Below are positions 1-7,180 of a DNA stretch of 13,759 nt, one piece after another (the first letter of the stretch is position 1; each line of letters begins with the position of its first letter). The position numbers and the translations under genes were made by a program. Under the pieces are notes generated by a model. That model ran no database searches, was not told where the DNA came from, and saw only the letters and a list, made by a program, of their open reading frames with translations. This stretch comes from Bryobacterales bacterium (lineage in GTDB: Bacteria > Acidobacteriota > Terriglobia > Bryobacterales > Bryobacteraceae): NCBI GenBank assembly GCA_003132905.1, contig PKZC01000370.1, positions 286-14,044 on the forward strand, in the 5' to 3' direction.

Positions 1-1
1 A

Positions 2-2638
2 CAAGCAAGCATCACGGAGCCTCTGGTGCAACTCGACCGGGTGGATGCAACCATCGGCGCGGCAGTGGAACAGGAACAGGTCAGCGAGCTTCCGCTCAAT
101 GGCCGCGGCTGGGCAGCCTTGACCGCACTTGTTCCGGGAGCTATCGACAATGGCGCCGGGGATCAGCGGACCATTCGGTTCGCGGGCCATGGTTTGGATG
201 ACAACAATCTGACCCTGGACGGAGTGGATGCCACCGCTATCTACAACCAGGAGCAGCGAGAGTATATGCGGCTGAACGTCCCGCTGGACTCCATTGACCA
301 GTTTCAGGTTCAATCGCAAAACTTCGGAGCGGACGTACAAGGGGGATCTGCGGGCGGACAAGTCGCCGTGGTTTCGCCGTCGGGGACAAACACCTTTCAC
401 GGGGATCTATTTGATTACTTCAGAAATGATGCCCTGGAAGCGCGTACGCCCTTCAACGGACCGTCACCGAATCCGTTTCTGCTGAACCAATTCGGTGCGG
501 GGTTCGGCGGCCCCATCCTGCGCAATAAGACCTTCTTCTACGCCAATTATGAGGGGCTGCGGCAAAGACTGGACGGAACACAGATCGGATTGGTGCCCAG
601 CCCGAACTTTCTCACGCAGGCGTCCATAACATCGCCTGCTCTACTGCCGATATTGAGCGCGTATCCGCTGGGGACCTCGCCGTCGTCGAATCCGAACGTT
701 TGGAATTATGTGGCGTCCGGCCGACAAATTGATAACGAAGACTCCGGCATGATCCGCCTGGACCAACATTTCTCCGACCAGAACACAGCGTTCCTGCGCT
801 TCAATTCAGACCAAGCCGTGGAGCAAACTCCTACCGGCGCGCTCACGGCAAAGACCGGAATCGACACCAAATTCAACAACGGCGCGGCTGAGTTCGTACA
901 CGTTTTCACACCCACTCTGGTTAACGAAGTGAAGTTTGGGGTGAATCAAACTCTGTATCATACTGCCAATCTTTCTTCCGTTCCGTTTGGCGTGAGCGTT
1001 TCCGGATTCAGCGCTCTGACCGGTTCGTCCACAACCGATTACCCGTCCAAGAGCTTCGACTTAATCGACGACATGGCCTGGGCGAAAGGCAGACACACCA
1101 TCAAGTTCGGCTTTGAAATCCGGTGGCTGCTGATGAACCAAGGTACGTCTCAAAGTGGAACATTGACTTATACTTCACCCAGCAACTTCCTAAACAACGA
1201 CGTGGGGTCGGCTTCCTATACTGCCATTCTTCCCCTGGTACGGCAACGTAAGACGCAATATTGGGGTTATGTTCAGGACGAATGGAAGGTAACGGGTAAT
1301 CTGACCATCACGGCGGGAATACGGTACAACTTCTTCAACGTTTTCCATGCCGTTAACAACGACGATGTCCCGTTTGATTTTGGCACCTGCGGCGGCTATT
1401 GTCCCCGCACTGACTCGTTTACCCATCCGCGCTATAACGACTTTGACCCCCGGCTGGGAATTGCGTGGTCGCATGGCGACACGGTTCTACGCGCCGGAGG
1501 CGGAATCTATCATACGGATGGTCAGGAAGACGACCAGAATCTGCCGATCTCGAACACCGTGGACCGTTACTCGTTCAGCAATACAGCGTTTCCGGCGCTT
1601 TCTTTTCCTCTGACGCCGTTTCTGACCTATGCCGAGAACGGCGGTTTGGGAGTGGTCTCGCCGCGCGACCTGGATCGCAACCGGAAAGACGATTACGTAG
1701 CGGCCTGGACTGCGTCCGTGCAACGGAAGCTGCGGTGGAACATTCTGGGAACCGCCACCTACCTGGGTAACAAGGGCACCGATGTACTGACCACCACCTA
1801 TGTGAACCTGGTAAACCCCCAGACAGCCGCAGTGTCATATCCGGCATTTGGTCCGGTTTCATGGCGGGGAAACGTGGGCAACAGCACTTTCGAAGGTTTG
1901 CAATTGAATGCGCGCCGGGCCTTCCAGAGCGGATTATTGCTCTCGTCCAACTTTATGTGGTCGCATTCCATCAATGACGGCAGTATTGGCGGAGGCGAGT
2001 CGGATACGCCTCAGGATTCCTTCTGCAGATCCTGCGACAAGGCCAGCAGCGACGACGATGTGCGCCTCATGTTCAATCTTTCCGCGGTGTACCAGTTGCC
2101 GTTCGGGGCCAGAAGACCGTATCTGGGCAACCCGGGTGTCGCACGGGCCATATTCGGAAGTTGGGAACTCAGCGCGATCGGAACGGCGCAAAGCGGGCTG
2201 CCGGTGAACATCACCATCGATCGTTCGAACGCGTCCGTTCCGGGTCTATTCTCGATTAGCGGCGAAGAGCGGCCGAACTATGTTTTCGGCGTTCCGCTGA
2301 TGCCCGCCGGCGGATCCGGTCCTAACGACTGGATCAATCGAGCCGCCTTCGCCACACCCGCTTCACAGACTTTCGGGGATCTGGGGCGGAACGCATTCCG
2401 GGCGCCGGGAATTTCACAATTGGATTTGGGGCTATCGAAATATGTGTCCCTGACGGAGAGGATGAATCTCCGCTTGCGCGCCGATGCATTCAATGTGTTC
2501 AACAGAGCCCAGTTTGGACCGCCCAACGCGGATGTGTCCAACAGCAACTTCGGAGTAATCACAACGACGATCAGCAACTATGCCACCGGCCGGGGCACGC
2601 CGCGCGAGTTCCAGTTGTCCGCCAAGATCATTTTTTAG
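2..2638 (+). CDS. TonB-dependent receptor, Oar-like (5' partial)
   Basis: This is an outer-membrane beta-barrel receptor of the large family common in Acidobacteriota, usually annotated as carboxypeptidase-regulatory-like / TonB-dependent receptor. Such proteins are thought to import large substrates using TonB energy; the substrate cannot be told here. The frame is open to the window edge, so the signal peptide and N-terminal CarboxypepD_reg-like domain are missing; a GTG at 26 is only an internal codon. The visible part starts in the plug, with the family-typical ELPLNGRGW and LVPGA. Next come GGQVAVVSPSGTNTFHGDLFDYFRND and FGGPILRNKTFFYANYEG, both characteristic of this family. The remainder is aromatic-rich alternating barrel sequence. 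It ends in LSAKIIF; a C-terminal Phe is typical of outer-membrane proteins recognised by BamA. The stop is TAG at 2636-2638. No terminator hairpin is seen after it. The family call is firm; ligand and regulation are unknown. Confidence 0.93.
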   Translation, partial: QASITEPLVQLDRVDATIGAAVEQEQVSELPLNGRGWAALTALVPGAIDNGAGDQRTIRFAGHGLDDNNLTLDGVDATAIYNQEQREYMRLNVPLDSIDQFQVQSQNFGADVQGGSAGGQVAVVSPSGTNTFHGDLFDYFRNDALEARTPFNGPSPNPFLLNQFGAGFGGPILRNKTFFYANYEGLRQRLDGTQIGLVPSPNFLTQASITSPALLPILSAYPLGTSPSSNPNVWNYVASGRQIDNEDSGMIRLDQHFSDQNTAFLRFNSDQAVEQTPTGALTAKTGIDTKFNNGAAEFVHVFTPTLVNEVKFGVNQTLYHTANLSSVPFGVSVSGFSALTGSSTTDYPSKSFDLIDDMAWAKGRHTIKFGFEIRWLLMNQGTSQSGTLTYTSPSNFLNNDVGSASYTAILPLVRQRKTQYWGYVQDEWKVTGNLTITAGIRYNFFNVFHAVNNDDVPFDFGTCGGYCPRTDSFTHPRYNDFDPRLGIAWSHGDTVLRAGGGIYHTDGQEDDQNLPISNTVDRYSFSNTAFPALSFPLTPFLTYAENGGLGVVSPRDLDRNRKDDYVAAWTASVQRKLRWNILGTATYLGNKGTDVLTTTYVNLVNPQTAAVSYPAFGPVSWRGNVGNSTFEGLQLNARRAFQSGLLLSSNFMWSHSINDGSIGGGESDTPQDSFCRSCDKASSDDDVRLMFNLSAVYQLPFGARRPYLGNPGVARAIFGSWELSAIGTAQSGLPVNITIDRSNASVPGLFSISGEERPNYVFGVPLMPAGGSGPNDWINRAAFATPASQTFGDLGRNAFRAPGISQLDLGLSKYVSLTERMNLRLRADAFNVFNRAQFGPPNADVSNSNFGVITTTISNYATGRGTPREFQLSAKIIF

Positions 2639-2745
2639 GTTCGCTCCAGTGTAAACTACATGAGGAGGACGCCGGATAGCGGCGCTTCCTGCCCTGGACA
2701 TGGGCCGCATCAGCCCGCGCGGCAGATGCATCTAACACGAGAACC

Positions 2746-2764
2746 GCGGACGCCCACCGTCCGC
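2746..2764 (+). promoter_or_regulatory. GC-rich hairpin just upstream of the yceI-like ribosome binding site
   Basis: A perfect 7-bp inverted repeat (gcggacg / cgtccgc) with a 5-nt loop ends six bases before the AGGAGA ribosome binding site at 2771-2776. There is no T-run after it, so it does not look like an intrinsic terminator. It could stabilise the 5' end of the mRNA or influence translation of the next gene. The structure is seen directly; any function is inference. The rest of the 2639-2781 gap shows no clear promoter. Confidence 0.35.
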
Positions 2765-2781
2765 CAATAAAGGAGAACCTC

Positions 2782-3339
2782 ATGAGCACTGCCACCACAG
2801 CGACATCCGCCGCTGCTTACACGATCGACCCGGCCCACTCGGGCGCCGGCTTCAAGATCCGGCACTTGATGATTGCCTACATCCGAGGAGGATTCAGTGG
2901 CGTCACCGGCGACGTGGTCTTCGACGCTGCCAATCCTGCGAACAGCAAGATAAACGCCAGCATCGATGCCAACACCCTTCACACGCACGATGAGAAGCGC
3001 GATGCGCACGTGAAAGGCAAAGATTTTCTAGATACCGCAACGTATCCCACGATCACCTTCGTTTCTAAAAGCGTAGTTCCGGACGGCAAGAATCAGTGGA
3101 AGGTCACGGGCGATTTGACGCTGCATGGCGTCACGAAGCCCGCCACTCTCGACGTGGAAAGCGCCGGGGCGGAAGCCAAGGATCCCTGGGGAAATCTTCG
3201 GACCGGCGCCGCCGCTACCACCACCATCAAGCGCAGCGATTACGGGCTGACGTTTAACGCCCCGCTCGAAACCGGCGGTGTGATGCTCAGCGATGAAGTG
3301 CACATCCATCTGGACATCGAACTCATCAAGAAGGCTTAG
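2782..3339 (+). CDS. YceI-family protein (lipocalin-like, isoprenoid-binding fold)
   Basis: A 185-residue protein that fits the YceI family over its whole length. YceI proteins fold as an extended lipocalin-like beta-barrel and, in TT1927b-type structures, bind a long polyisoprenoid chain. Their roles are tied to envelope or stress functions and are mostly unproven. Family marks are YTIDPAHSGAGFKIRHLM (residues 13-30), the GGFSGVTGDVVFD stretch (36-48), DEKRDAHVKGKDFLD (70-84), FVSKSV (93-98), GDLTLHGVTKP (110-120), and the C-terminal SDEVHIHLDIEL (170-181). No signal peptide is visible; the first dozen residues are an Ala/Thr-rich tail, so this copy is probably cytoplasmic, unlike E. coli YceI. 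The ATG is supported by AGGAGA at 2771-2776 with 5-nt spacing. Its 3' end overlaps the convergent hydrolase gene by 14 bp. The gene is 143 bp from the receptor gene and is probably transcribed separately. Confidence 0.93.
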   Translation: MSTATTATSAAAYTIDPAHSGAGFKIRHLMIAYIRGGFSGVTGDVVFDAANPANSKINASIDANTLHTHDEKRDAHVKGKDFLDTATYPTITFVSKSVVPDGKNQWKVTGDLTLHGVTKPATLDVESAGAEAKDPWGNLRTGAAATTTIKRSDYGLTFNAPLETGGVMLSDEVHIHLDIELIKKA

Positions 3340-4267
3340 ATAGCTCAACCATTTCCCGAATCGCGCCAACCACCAGGTCCGGTTCGTCGAGATGGATCCA
3401 ATGCCCGCTCTTCCGCGCGATGATGTGCCGCCCGCGCGGGGAGCGGCTGGTCAGGTGATCGCGTTCAGCCAGTTGTTCCGGCGTCGCGTTGGAGGCTGAA
3501 AGCACCGTGACTGGCATCACTAGTGGCTTCTCGATGGCGGCAGCTTCCGCGGCACTGGCAGGAAGCGATACCAGGTAAGCCGCCAACCCATGAAAACTTT
3601 TGGCCTGGCACCAGTGCGCGCGCACCATCGGCCAGGTTTCCTCGGGCATCTTCCGAACTTCCCCTACCAGCCGCGAAATAACGGATTCGCCGTGCCCGCC
3701 ACTCACTCTGGCAATGAGTTTTGGGACTATCCGACCGCCAGCCATTAGCAACGCGAGCGATGCGCGTACCACTCCGATGTGAGCCAGAAGGGCTCCGCGT
3801 CGCGATAACCGGACGCCCAAGCGGAGCATTCGCGCCCGTGCCGGCGGAATATTTAGCCATTCACCGGGCGACAATGGATCCACCAAAACCAGGCCCGCGA
3901 CGGAATCGGGATACTTCGATGCAAAGGCGCGCACGAGCATCCCGCCAAAGGAGTGGCCTACTAGAATGAACGGAGGAAAAATTCCCGCGCGGTCGAGCAG
4001 CGCGTGCAATTCGTCTACGATCACCCCGGTGATTCGCGGCGACCGCGCACCGTCGCTCCAACCCAGCCAGGCGCGATCATACGTGCATGCACGAGCAAAG
4101 CGCTCAACTTCCGAGCGGACCTGCGTCCAATTGAGACATGTGGCGGAAATTCCCGATTCAAAGACAACCGGAGGGCCGTCGATTCCTTTATCGATCAGAT
4201 GCAGGCGAGTTCCGCCGACGTCGATCATTCGTCCAGGCGGAGGGTATCGGCGACGGTCAGCCGACAA
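3326..4267 (-). CDS. alpha/beta hydrolase fold protein (true N-terminus probably further upstream)
   Basis: A single-domain alpha/beta hydrolase (313 residues from the TTG at 4265-4267). The nucleophile elbow GHSFGG puts the catalytic Ser at residue 106. The C-terminal SGHWIHLDEPDLV gives the probable catalytic His at 289. The oxyanion/first-strand region is VVFESGISATCLNW, followed by CTYDRAWLGWSD, typical of the subfamily whose N-terminus reads DRRRYPPPGR-VDVGG-RLHL. I could not assign the acid residue safely; Asp130 after LVLV is one candidate. The substrate is unknown. The TTG has no well-placed ribosome binding site. The same frame runs upstream through a clear hydrophobic segment (4268-4357, coding GFLFSILLSVLAIIAVVILA and then GLIYQAAG). 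Relatives I recall carry such a membrane anchor directly before DRRRYPPPG, so the real protein is probably longer and membrane-anchored, but no ATG, GTG or TTG exists in that extension. Met14 is a shorter alternative start. Confidence 0.85.
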   Translation of the reverse strand: MSADRRRYPPPGRMIDVGGTRLHLIDKGIDGPPVVFESGISATCLNWTQVRSEVERFARACTYDRAWLGWSDGARSPRITGVIVDELHALLDRAGIFPPFILVGHSFGGMLVRAFASKYPDSVAGLVLVDPLSPGEWLNIPPARARMLRLGVRLSRRGALLAHIGVVRASLALLMAGGRIVPKLIARVSGGHGESVISRLVGEVRKMPEETWPMVRAHWCQAKSFHGLAAYLVSLPASAAEAAAIEKPLVMPVTVLSASNATPEQLAERDHLTSRSPRGRHIIARKSGHWIHLDEPDLVVGAIREMVELSKPS

Positions 4268-4360
4268 TCCCGCTGCTTGGTAAATGAGTCCCGCAAGGAT
4301 AACAACCGCGATGATGGCGAGAACGGAAAGTAGAATCGAAAACAGGAATCCCGATTCTAT
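4268..4360 (-). other. in-frame membrane-anchor segment upstream of the hydrolase start
   Basis: Reading on in the hydrolase frame upstream of its TTG gives about 30 codons without a stop. They encode a long run of Ile, Leu, Val and Ala ending in LIYQAAG, which looks like a signal anchor. The only possible initiators inside are rare ones: CTG at 4343-4345 or ATA at 4358-4360. An ATG at 4363-4365 lies one base out of frame and is followed by CGA TAG. One extra base between that ATG and the anchor would give a protein starting Met-Arg and entering the anchor directly. This suggests a one-base deletion or sequencing error, or a non-canonical start. Confidence 0.55.
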
Positions 4361-4370
4361 CGCATTGCCT

Positions 4371-4538
4371 TTAGGCGCGACGGCGCCGGAACACGTGCAA
4401 TACCAGGGAAATTACGGCGATGATCAAGAGCAGGTGGATCGCGCCTCCTACCAGATGAAACCCGATCCACATCACTAGCCACACGCCAATCAGCATGAAG
4501 AACAGAATCAGGAACAGGAAGTCGCCAATTAGCCGCAT
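4371..4538 (-). CDS. small membrane protein, lmo0937 / DUF5670-like
   Basis: A 55-residue protein starting MRLIGDFLFLILFF, almost entirely hydrophobic. It has two membrane segments (roughly residues 3-25 and 28-48) separated by a short HLVGGAIH turn, and a basic tail FRRRRA. The GGAIHLLLIIAVISLVLHV stretch matches the pattern of the lmo0937-family (DUF5670) small membrane proteins, which are widespread and of unknown function. A longer reading from 4577 adds 13 hydrophilic residues, but the ATG at 4536-4538 is preferred: AGGAG lies 8 nt upstream (4547-4551) and the hydrophobic segment then begins at once, as in the family. The gene is divergent from the ABC transporter genes and directly upstream of the hydrolase on the same strand, so the two may be co-transcribed. 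Confidence 0.72.
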   Translation of the reverse strand: MRLIGDFLFLILFFMLIGVWLVMWIGFHLVGGAIHLLLIIAVISLVLHVFRRRRA

Positions 4539-4623
4539 GTCACTCTCTCCTGCACGTTTGATCGCGATAGGTGACAAATTGTTTCAAGAGGCACGCTGCT
4601 CGATCATCATGCCACACTAAAGG
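4539..4623. promoter_or_regulatory. divergent intergenic region between the small membrane protein and the ABC exporter
   Basis: These 85 bases separate two divergent genes, so promoters for both directions are expected here. I see no pair of boxes close enough to consensus to name. The 8-bp palindrome ATCGCGAT lies at 4561-4568. An ATG at 4609 opens a three-codon reading frame (ATG CCA CAC TAA) in phase with the ATPase start, six bases before it. Confidence 0.3.
4545..4551 (-). promoter_or_regulatory. ribosome binding site of the DUF5670-like gene
   Basis: On the minus strand this reads AGGAGAG. Its AGGAG core sits 8 nt before the ATG at 4536-4538. It favours this start over the longer reading from 4577. 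Confidence 0.6.
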
Positions 4624-5361
4624 ATGACCTCTCAGGTCCTTTCGGTTCGCAATCTTCGGAAACAATACGGAACGACGGTCGCCGTGGATGGCGTTTCGTT
4701 TGAGGTGAACCGCAATGAGATCGTTGGACTTCTCGGCCCGAACGGCGCGGGAAAAACCACGACCATCAACATGATTCTGGGCGTACTGGAACCCACTTCG
4801 GGCACCATAGTGGTGGAAGACCTCGACATTTCGAGCAAGCGTTCGCAGGCGTTAGAGCGGACCAATTTCGCGGCCGTCTATGCCCCGCTGCCGGGCAATT
4901 TGAGCGTGATTCAGAACCTGCGCTTCTTCGGGATGATCTATGGGGTGAAAGATCTGCCGGCTCGTATTGAGACGCTGCTGGAACAGTTCGATCTGATCGC
5001 GTTCCGCGACGTGAAATGCGGCGTGCTTTCCTCGGGGGAACAGACCCGCGTGAGCCTGGCGAAGGCCATGCTGAATCAGCCCGCGTTGCTTCTTCTGGAT
5101 GAACCGACGGCGTCGCTCGACCCCGCTATCGCCCGCGAAATCCGCATCAAGATCCGGGATTATGCGGCCTCCGGTAGGGCGGGCGTGCTGTGGACCTCGC
5201 ATAACATGTACGAAGTGGAAGACGTTTGCGATCGCGTGCTTTTTCTCTCGCATGGCAGGATCCTGCTGGAAGGCGATCCACGAACGCTGCCCGCCATACA
5301 CGGCAAAGAGACGCTGGAAGAACTATTTATCACAGTTGCTAATCAGCCGGAGCGCGCCTAA
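4624..5361 (+). CDS. ABC-2 type transporter, ATP-binding protein
   Basis: A 245-residue ABC ATPase that powers the membrane protein encoded next to it. Visible motifs are Walker A GPNGAGKTT (38-46), signature LSSGEQ (135-140), Walker B LLLLDEP (155-161) with D-loop SLD (164-166), and the H-loop His193 in TSHNM. The region where the Q-loop Gln normally sits, just before the LSVIQNL helix, reads NFAAVYAPLPGNLSV (81-95) with no glutamine there; a similar Q-less pattern occurs in some ABC-2 ATPases as I recall. The signature also has Glu after the Gly, as is common in this class. The ATG at 4624 is the first start after an in-frame TAA at 4618-4620. The AAAGG touching the ATG is too close to act as a normal ribosome binding site. 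The stop lies three bases before the permease ATG, so the two are translationally coupled. The substrate is unknown; drug or polysaccharide export are family possibilities only. Confidence 0.93.
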   Translation: MTSQVLSVRNLRKQYGTTVAVDGVSFEVNRNEIVGLLGPNGAGKTTTINMILGVLEPTSGTIVVEDLDISSKRSQALERTNFAAVYAPLPGNLSVIQNLRFFGMIYGVKDLPARIETLLEQFDLIAFRDVKCGVLSSGEQTRVSLAKAMLNQPALLLLDEPTASLDPAIAREIRIKIRDYAASGRAGVLWTSHNMYEVEDVCDRVLFLSHGRILLEGDPRTLPAIHGKETLEELFITVANQPERA

Positions 5362-5364
5362 GCA

Positions 5365-6171
5365 ATGTTTTCATTCCAACGCAGCTCGGCGATTTTCCTG
5401 CGCCAGCTTTACTTGATGCAAGGCAGCCCGGCGCGCGTGTTGCCGCTCTTCGCCTGGGTGGCTATCGACATGGTGACCTGGGGGTTCATCACCAAATATC
5501 TGAACGCGGTCAGCGGCTCGGGCTTCAACTTCGTTCCGTCTCTATTGGGCGCGGTTCTGTTGTGGGATTTTTTTATCCGTGTGATGCAGGGCGTGACTAC
5601 AACGTTCTTTGAAGACGTTTGGTCGCGCAATTTTCTGAACGTCTTTGCCACGCCGCTTTCCATCTCCGAATACGTCGGCGGACTCGTGCTTTCGAGCATC
5701 GCGACCAGTTCTTTGGGCTTGGTTGTAATGCTGGTGCTGGCGACAGCGGTCTTCGGCCTATCGTTCTTTCTTTACGGAGTGTTGCTGGTTCCGTATCTGC
5801 TGGTGCTGTTCTTCTTCGGCATCGCGCTGGGAATCATCGGCTGTGGAATCGTACTCCGGCTTGGTCCTGCGTCGGAGTGGTTCATCTGGCCGATTCCCGC
5901 GCTGATCTCGCCATTTGCGGGCGTCTTCTATCCGCTCTCCACTCTGCCCGGCTGGATGCGCTTTTTCTCGCACCTGTTGCCGCCTTCCTATGTATTCGAG
6001 AGCATGCGGAGCATCGTTCAGAAGCGTCCGGGATCGCCATCAGCGCTGTTCTGGGGCGCGGCGCTCGACGTGCTATTCCTGGTGCTGGCGAGTTGGTTTT
6101 TTCGCAGCATCTACCATCACGCGGTGCGCACCGGCCTGATCGCGCGATACAGCGCCGAGAGTTTGAGCTAG
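5365..6171 (+). CDS. ABC-2 type transporter permease
   Basis: A 268-residue integral membrane protein and partner of the ATPase whose stop is three bases upstream. About six membrane segments are visible, near residues 24-44, 57-77, 108-133, 137-165, 172-192 and 228-248. The late PFAGVFYPLSTLPGWMRFFSHLLPPSYVFES block (183-213) is the typical ABC-2 conserved region between the fifth and sixth segments. The protein would dimerise and bind two ATPase copies in the inner membrane, exporting an unidentified substrate. No strong ribosome binding site is present; GGAG lies inside the end of the ATPase gene, in keeping with coupled translation. The gene stops at TAG 6169-6171, inside the CTAG shared with the convergent Ku gene. 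No periplasmic adaptor is encoded beside it, so a link to the TolC pair downstream is not shown. Confidence 0.9.
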   Translation: MFSFQRSSAIFLRQLYLMQGSPARVLPLFAWVAIDMVTWGFITKYLNAVSGSGFNFVPSLLGAVLLWDFFIRVMQGVTTTFFEDVWSRNFLNVFATPLSISEYVGGLVLSSIATSSLGLVVMLVLATAVFGLSFFLYGVLLVPYLLVLFFFGIALGIIGCGIVLRLGPASEWFIWPIPALISPFAGVFYPLSTLPGWMRFFSHLLPPSYVFESMRSIVQKRPGSPSALFWGAALDVLFLVLASWFFRSIYHHAVRTGLIARYSAESLS

Positions 6172-6980
6172 GCAGCGCTCCGTTTGCCCGATTTGGCGCG
6201 CGCTTTCGGCTTGGCTTCCGATTTGTTCTCCGCCAGGCTTTTCCGCAGCGCTTCCAGAATATTGACCACGACCGCCGGCTTCTCGCTCTTCGATACTGTC
6301 ACCCGTTCGCCCTTCTGTTTCTGATCGATCAGCTTTTGCAGGTTTGTCTTGTACTCGTCGTGAAATTTCTTGGGATCGAACTTGGCGCTTAAGGTATCGA
6401 TCAGTTGTCCGGCTAGCTTCAGCTCCTTGGGCGAGAACTTCTCGGGGCCCGTCTTCACTTGCACCTGCTGAATTTCGTCGGAGAAGAACATGGTGTGGAG
6501 CATGAGCTCGTTGCCGTCGGGACGCATCACCACGATGTGTTCGCGGTTATGCATCGCCACTTTCGCGATTGCATACTGCCCCCGCTCCTTCATGGCCTCG
6601 CGAAAAAGCGCGTAAGGTTTCGTGACGTCGCCATCGGGAAGCACGTGGTATGACTTGTCGAGAAACACCGGATCAAAATCGTTCGCTTTGACGAACTCGA
6701 GAATATCCATCACCTTGGCTGTTTTTGGCGCTATCTTGTCCAGATCAGCCTGCTCGACGACCACATATTCGTTCTTGCTCACTTCGTAGCCCTTCACCAG
6801 ATCTTCACGCTTCAGGGGCTTGTCTTCTGCCTGGCAGAAATACACCTCTTTCACGCGCGACAGGTCTTTCTTGTGAAGCAAGTGAAATTGGATCGACTTT
6901 TCACGCGCTGCCACCTGCAGGCGAACCGGAAATGAAACCAACCCAAAGCTGACGAAGCCTTTCCACACTGTTGCGGCCAA
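6168..6980 (-). CDS. ku: bacterial Ku protein, non-homologous end joining
   Basis: A 270-residue homodimeric Ku that encircles broken DNA ends and recruits the ligase LigD. The N-terminus reads (M)AATVWKGFVSFGLVSFPVRL, a hallmark of bacterial Ku, followed by FHLLHKKDLSRVKE, the KGYEVSKNEYVVVE block (about 64-77), and further Ku core such as MKERGQYAIAKVAMHNREH and LMLHTMFFSDEI. The length is normal for the family. The tail from about residue 250 is Lys/Ala/Arg-rich (KPKARAKSGKRSAA), like the basic C-terminal extensions that help DNA binding in other bacterial Ku proteins. The start is TTG at 6978-6980, chosen because GGAGG lies 6 nt upstream (6987-6991) and the family N-terminus begins exactly there. 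No ligD is in the window. The 3' end overlaps the permease gene by four bases. Confidence 0.96.
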   Translation of the reverse strand: MAATVWKGFVSFGLVSFPVRLQVAAREKSIQFHLLHKKDLSRVKEVYFCQAEDKPLKREDLVKGYEVSKNEYVVVEQADLDKIAPKTAKVMDILEFVKANDFDPVFLDKSYHVLPDGDVTKPYALFREAMKERGQYAIAKVAMHNREHIVVMRPDGNELMLHTMFFSDEIQQVQVKTGPEKFSPKELKLAGQLIDTLSAKFDPKKFHDEYKTNLQKLIDQKQKGERVTVSKSEKPAVVVNILEALRKSLAENKSEAKPKARAKSGKRSAA

Positions 6981-7180
6981 TGTACACCTCCGTGGTTTGG
7001 ATCGTCTGAACAGGAATTAAGTTTCGGAAGCGAACAGCCTTTGGCGAAATCGGACACTTTCGGGCGCAATGCGGCGCACAACAAGCGGCGGACCCGTAGC
7101 CGGAGATGGACCCGGGATTGCATCAGGACACGCGAACCGCAACATGTTTTGGGACGCCTGAGCTAGGATCTCTATTGACC
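6981..7180. promoter_or_regulatory. divergent intergenic region between ku and the TolC pair
   Basis: About 200 bases separate two divergent genes, so both promoters should lie here. I see no convincing -35/-10 pair. A reading frame continues upstream of the TolC gene to 7106, but it encodes no family-like sequence and is best treated as untranslated leader. A weak 5-bp inverted repeat (CGAAA / TTTCG) lies near 7044-7061. Nothing else stands out. Confidence 0.3.
6987..6991 (-). promoter_or_regulatory. strong ribosome binding site that fixes the TTG start of ku
   Basis: The minus strand reads GGAGG, six bases before TTG. It is the best Shine-Dalgarno match in the window and supports initiation at this non-ATG codon. 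Confidence 0.65.

Noticed and set aside
2660..2770. A 36-codon reading frame between the receptor and YceI genes
   Set aside because: It lacks a ribosome binding site, the product is Pro/Arg-rich without domain features, and it ends inside the YceI leader.
4539..4577. A 13-residue N-terminal extension of the small membrane protein
   Set aside because: A good ribosome binding site lies before the ATG at 4538, and the family begins with the hydrophobic segment.
5619..6392. A 257-residue plus-strand frame running across the permease end and into ku
   Set aside because: It overlaps two well-supported genes in other frames; its Arg-rich composition is typical of an out-of-frame reading of GC-rich coding DNA.
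7106..7180. A 25-residue N-terminal extension of the first TolC protein
   Set aside because: The ATG at 7181 begins a clean signal peptide; the extension would bury it and has no family-like sequence.
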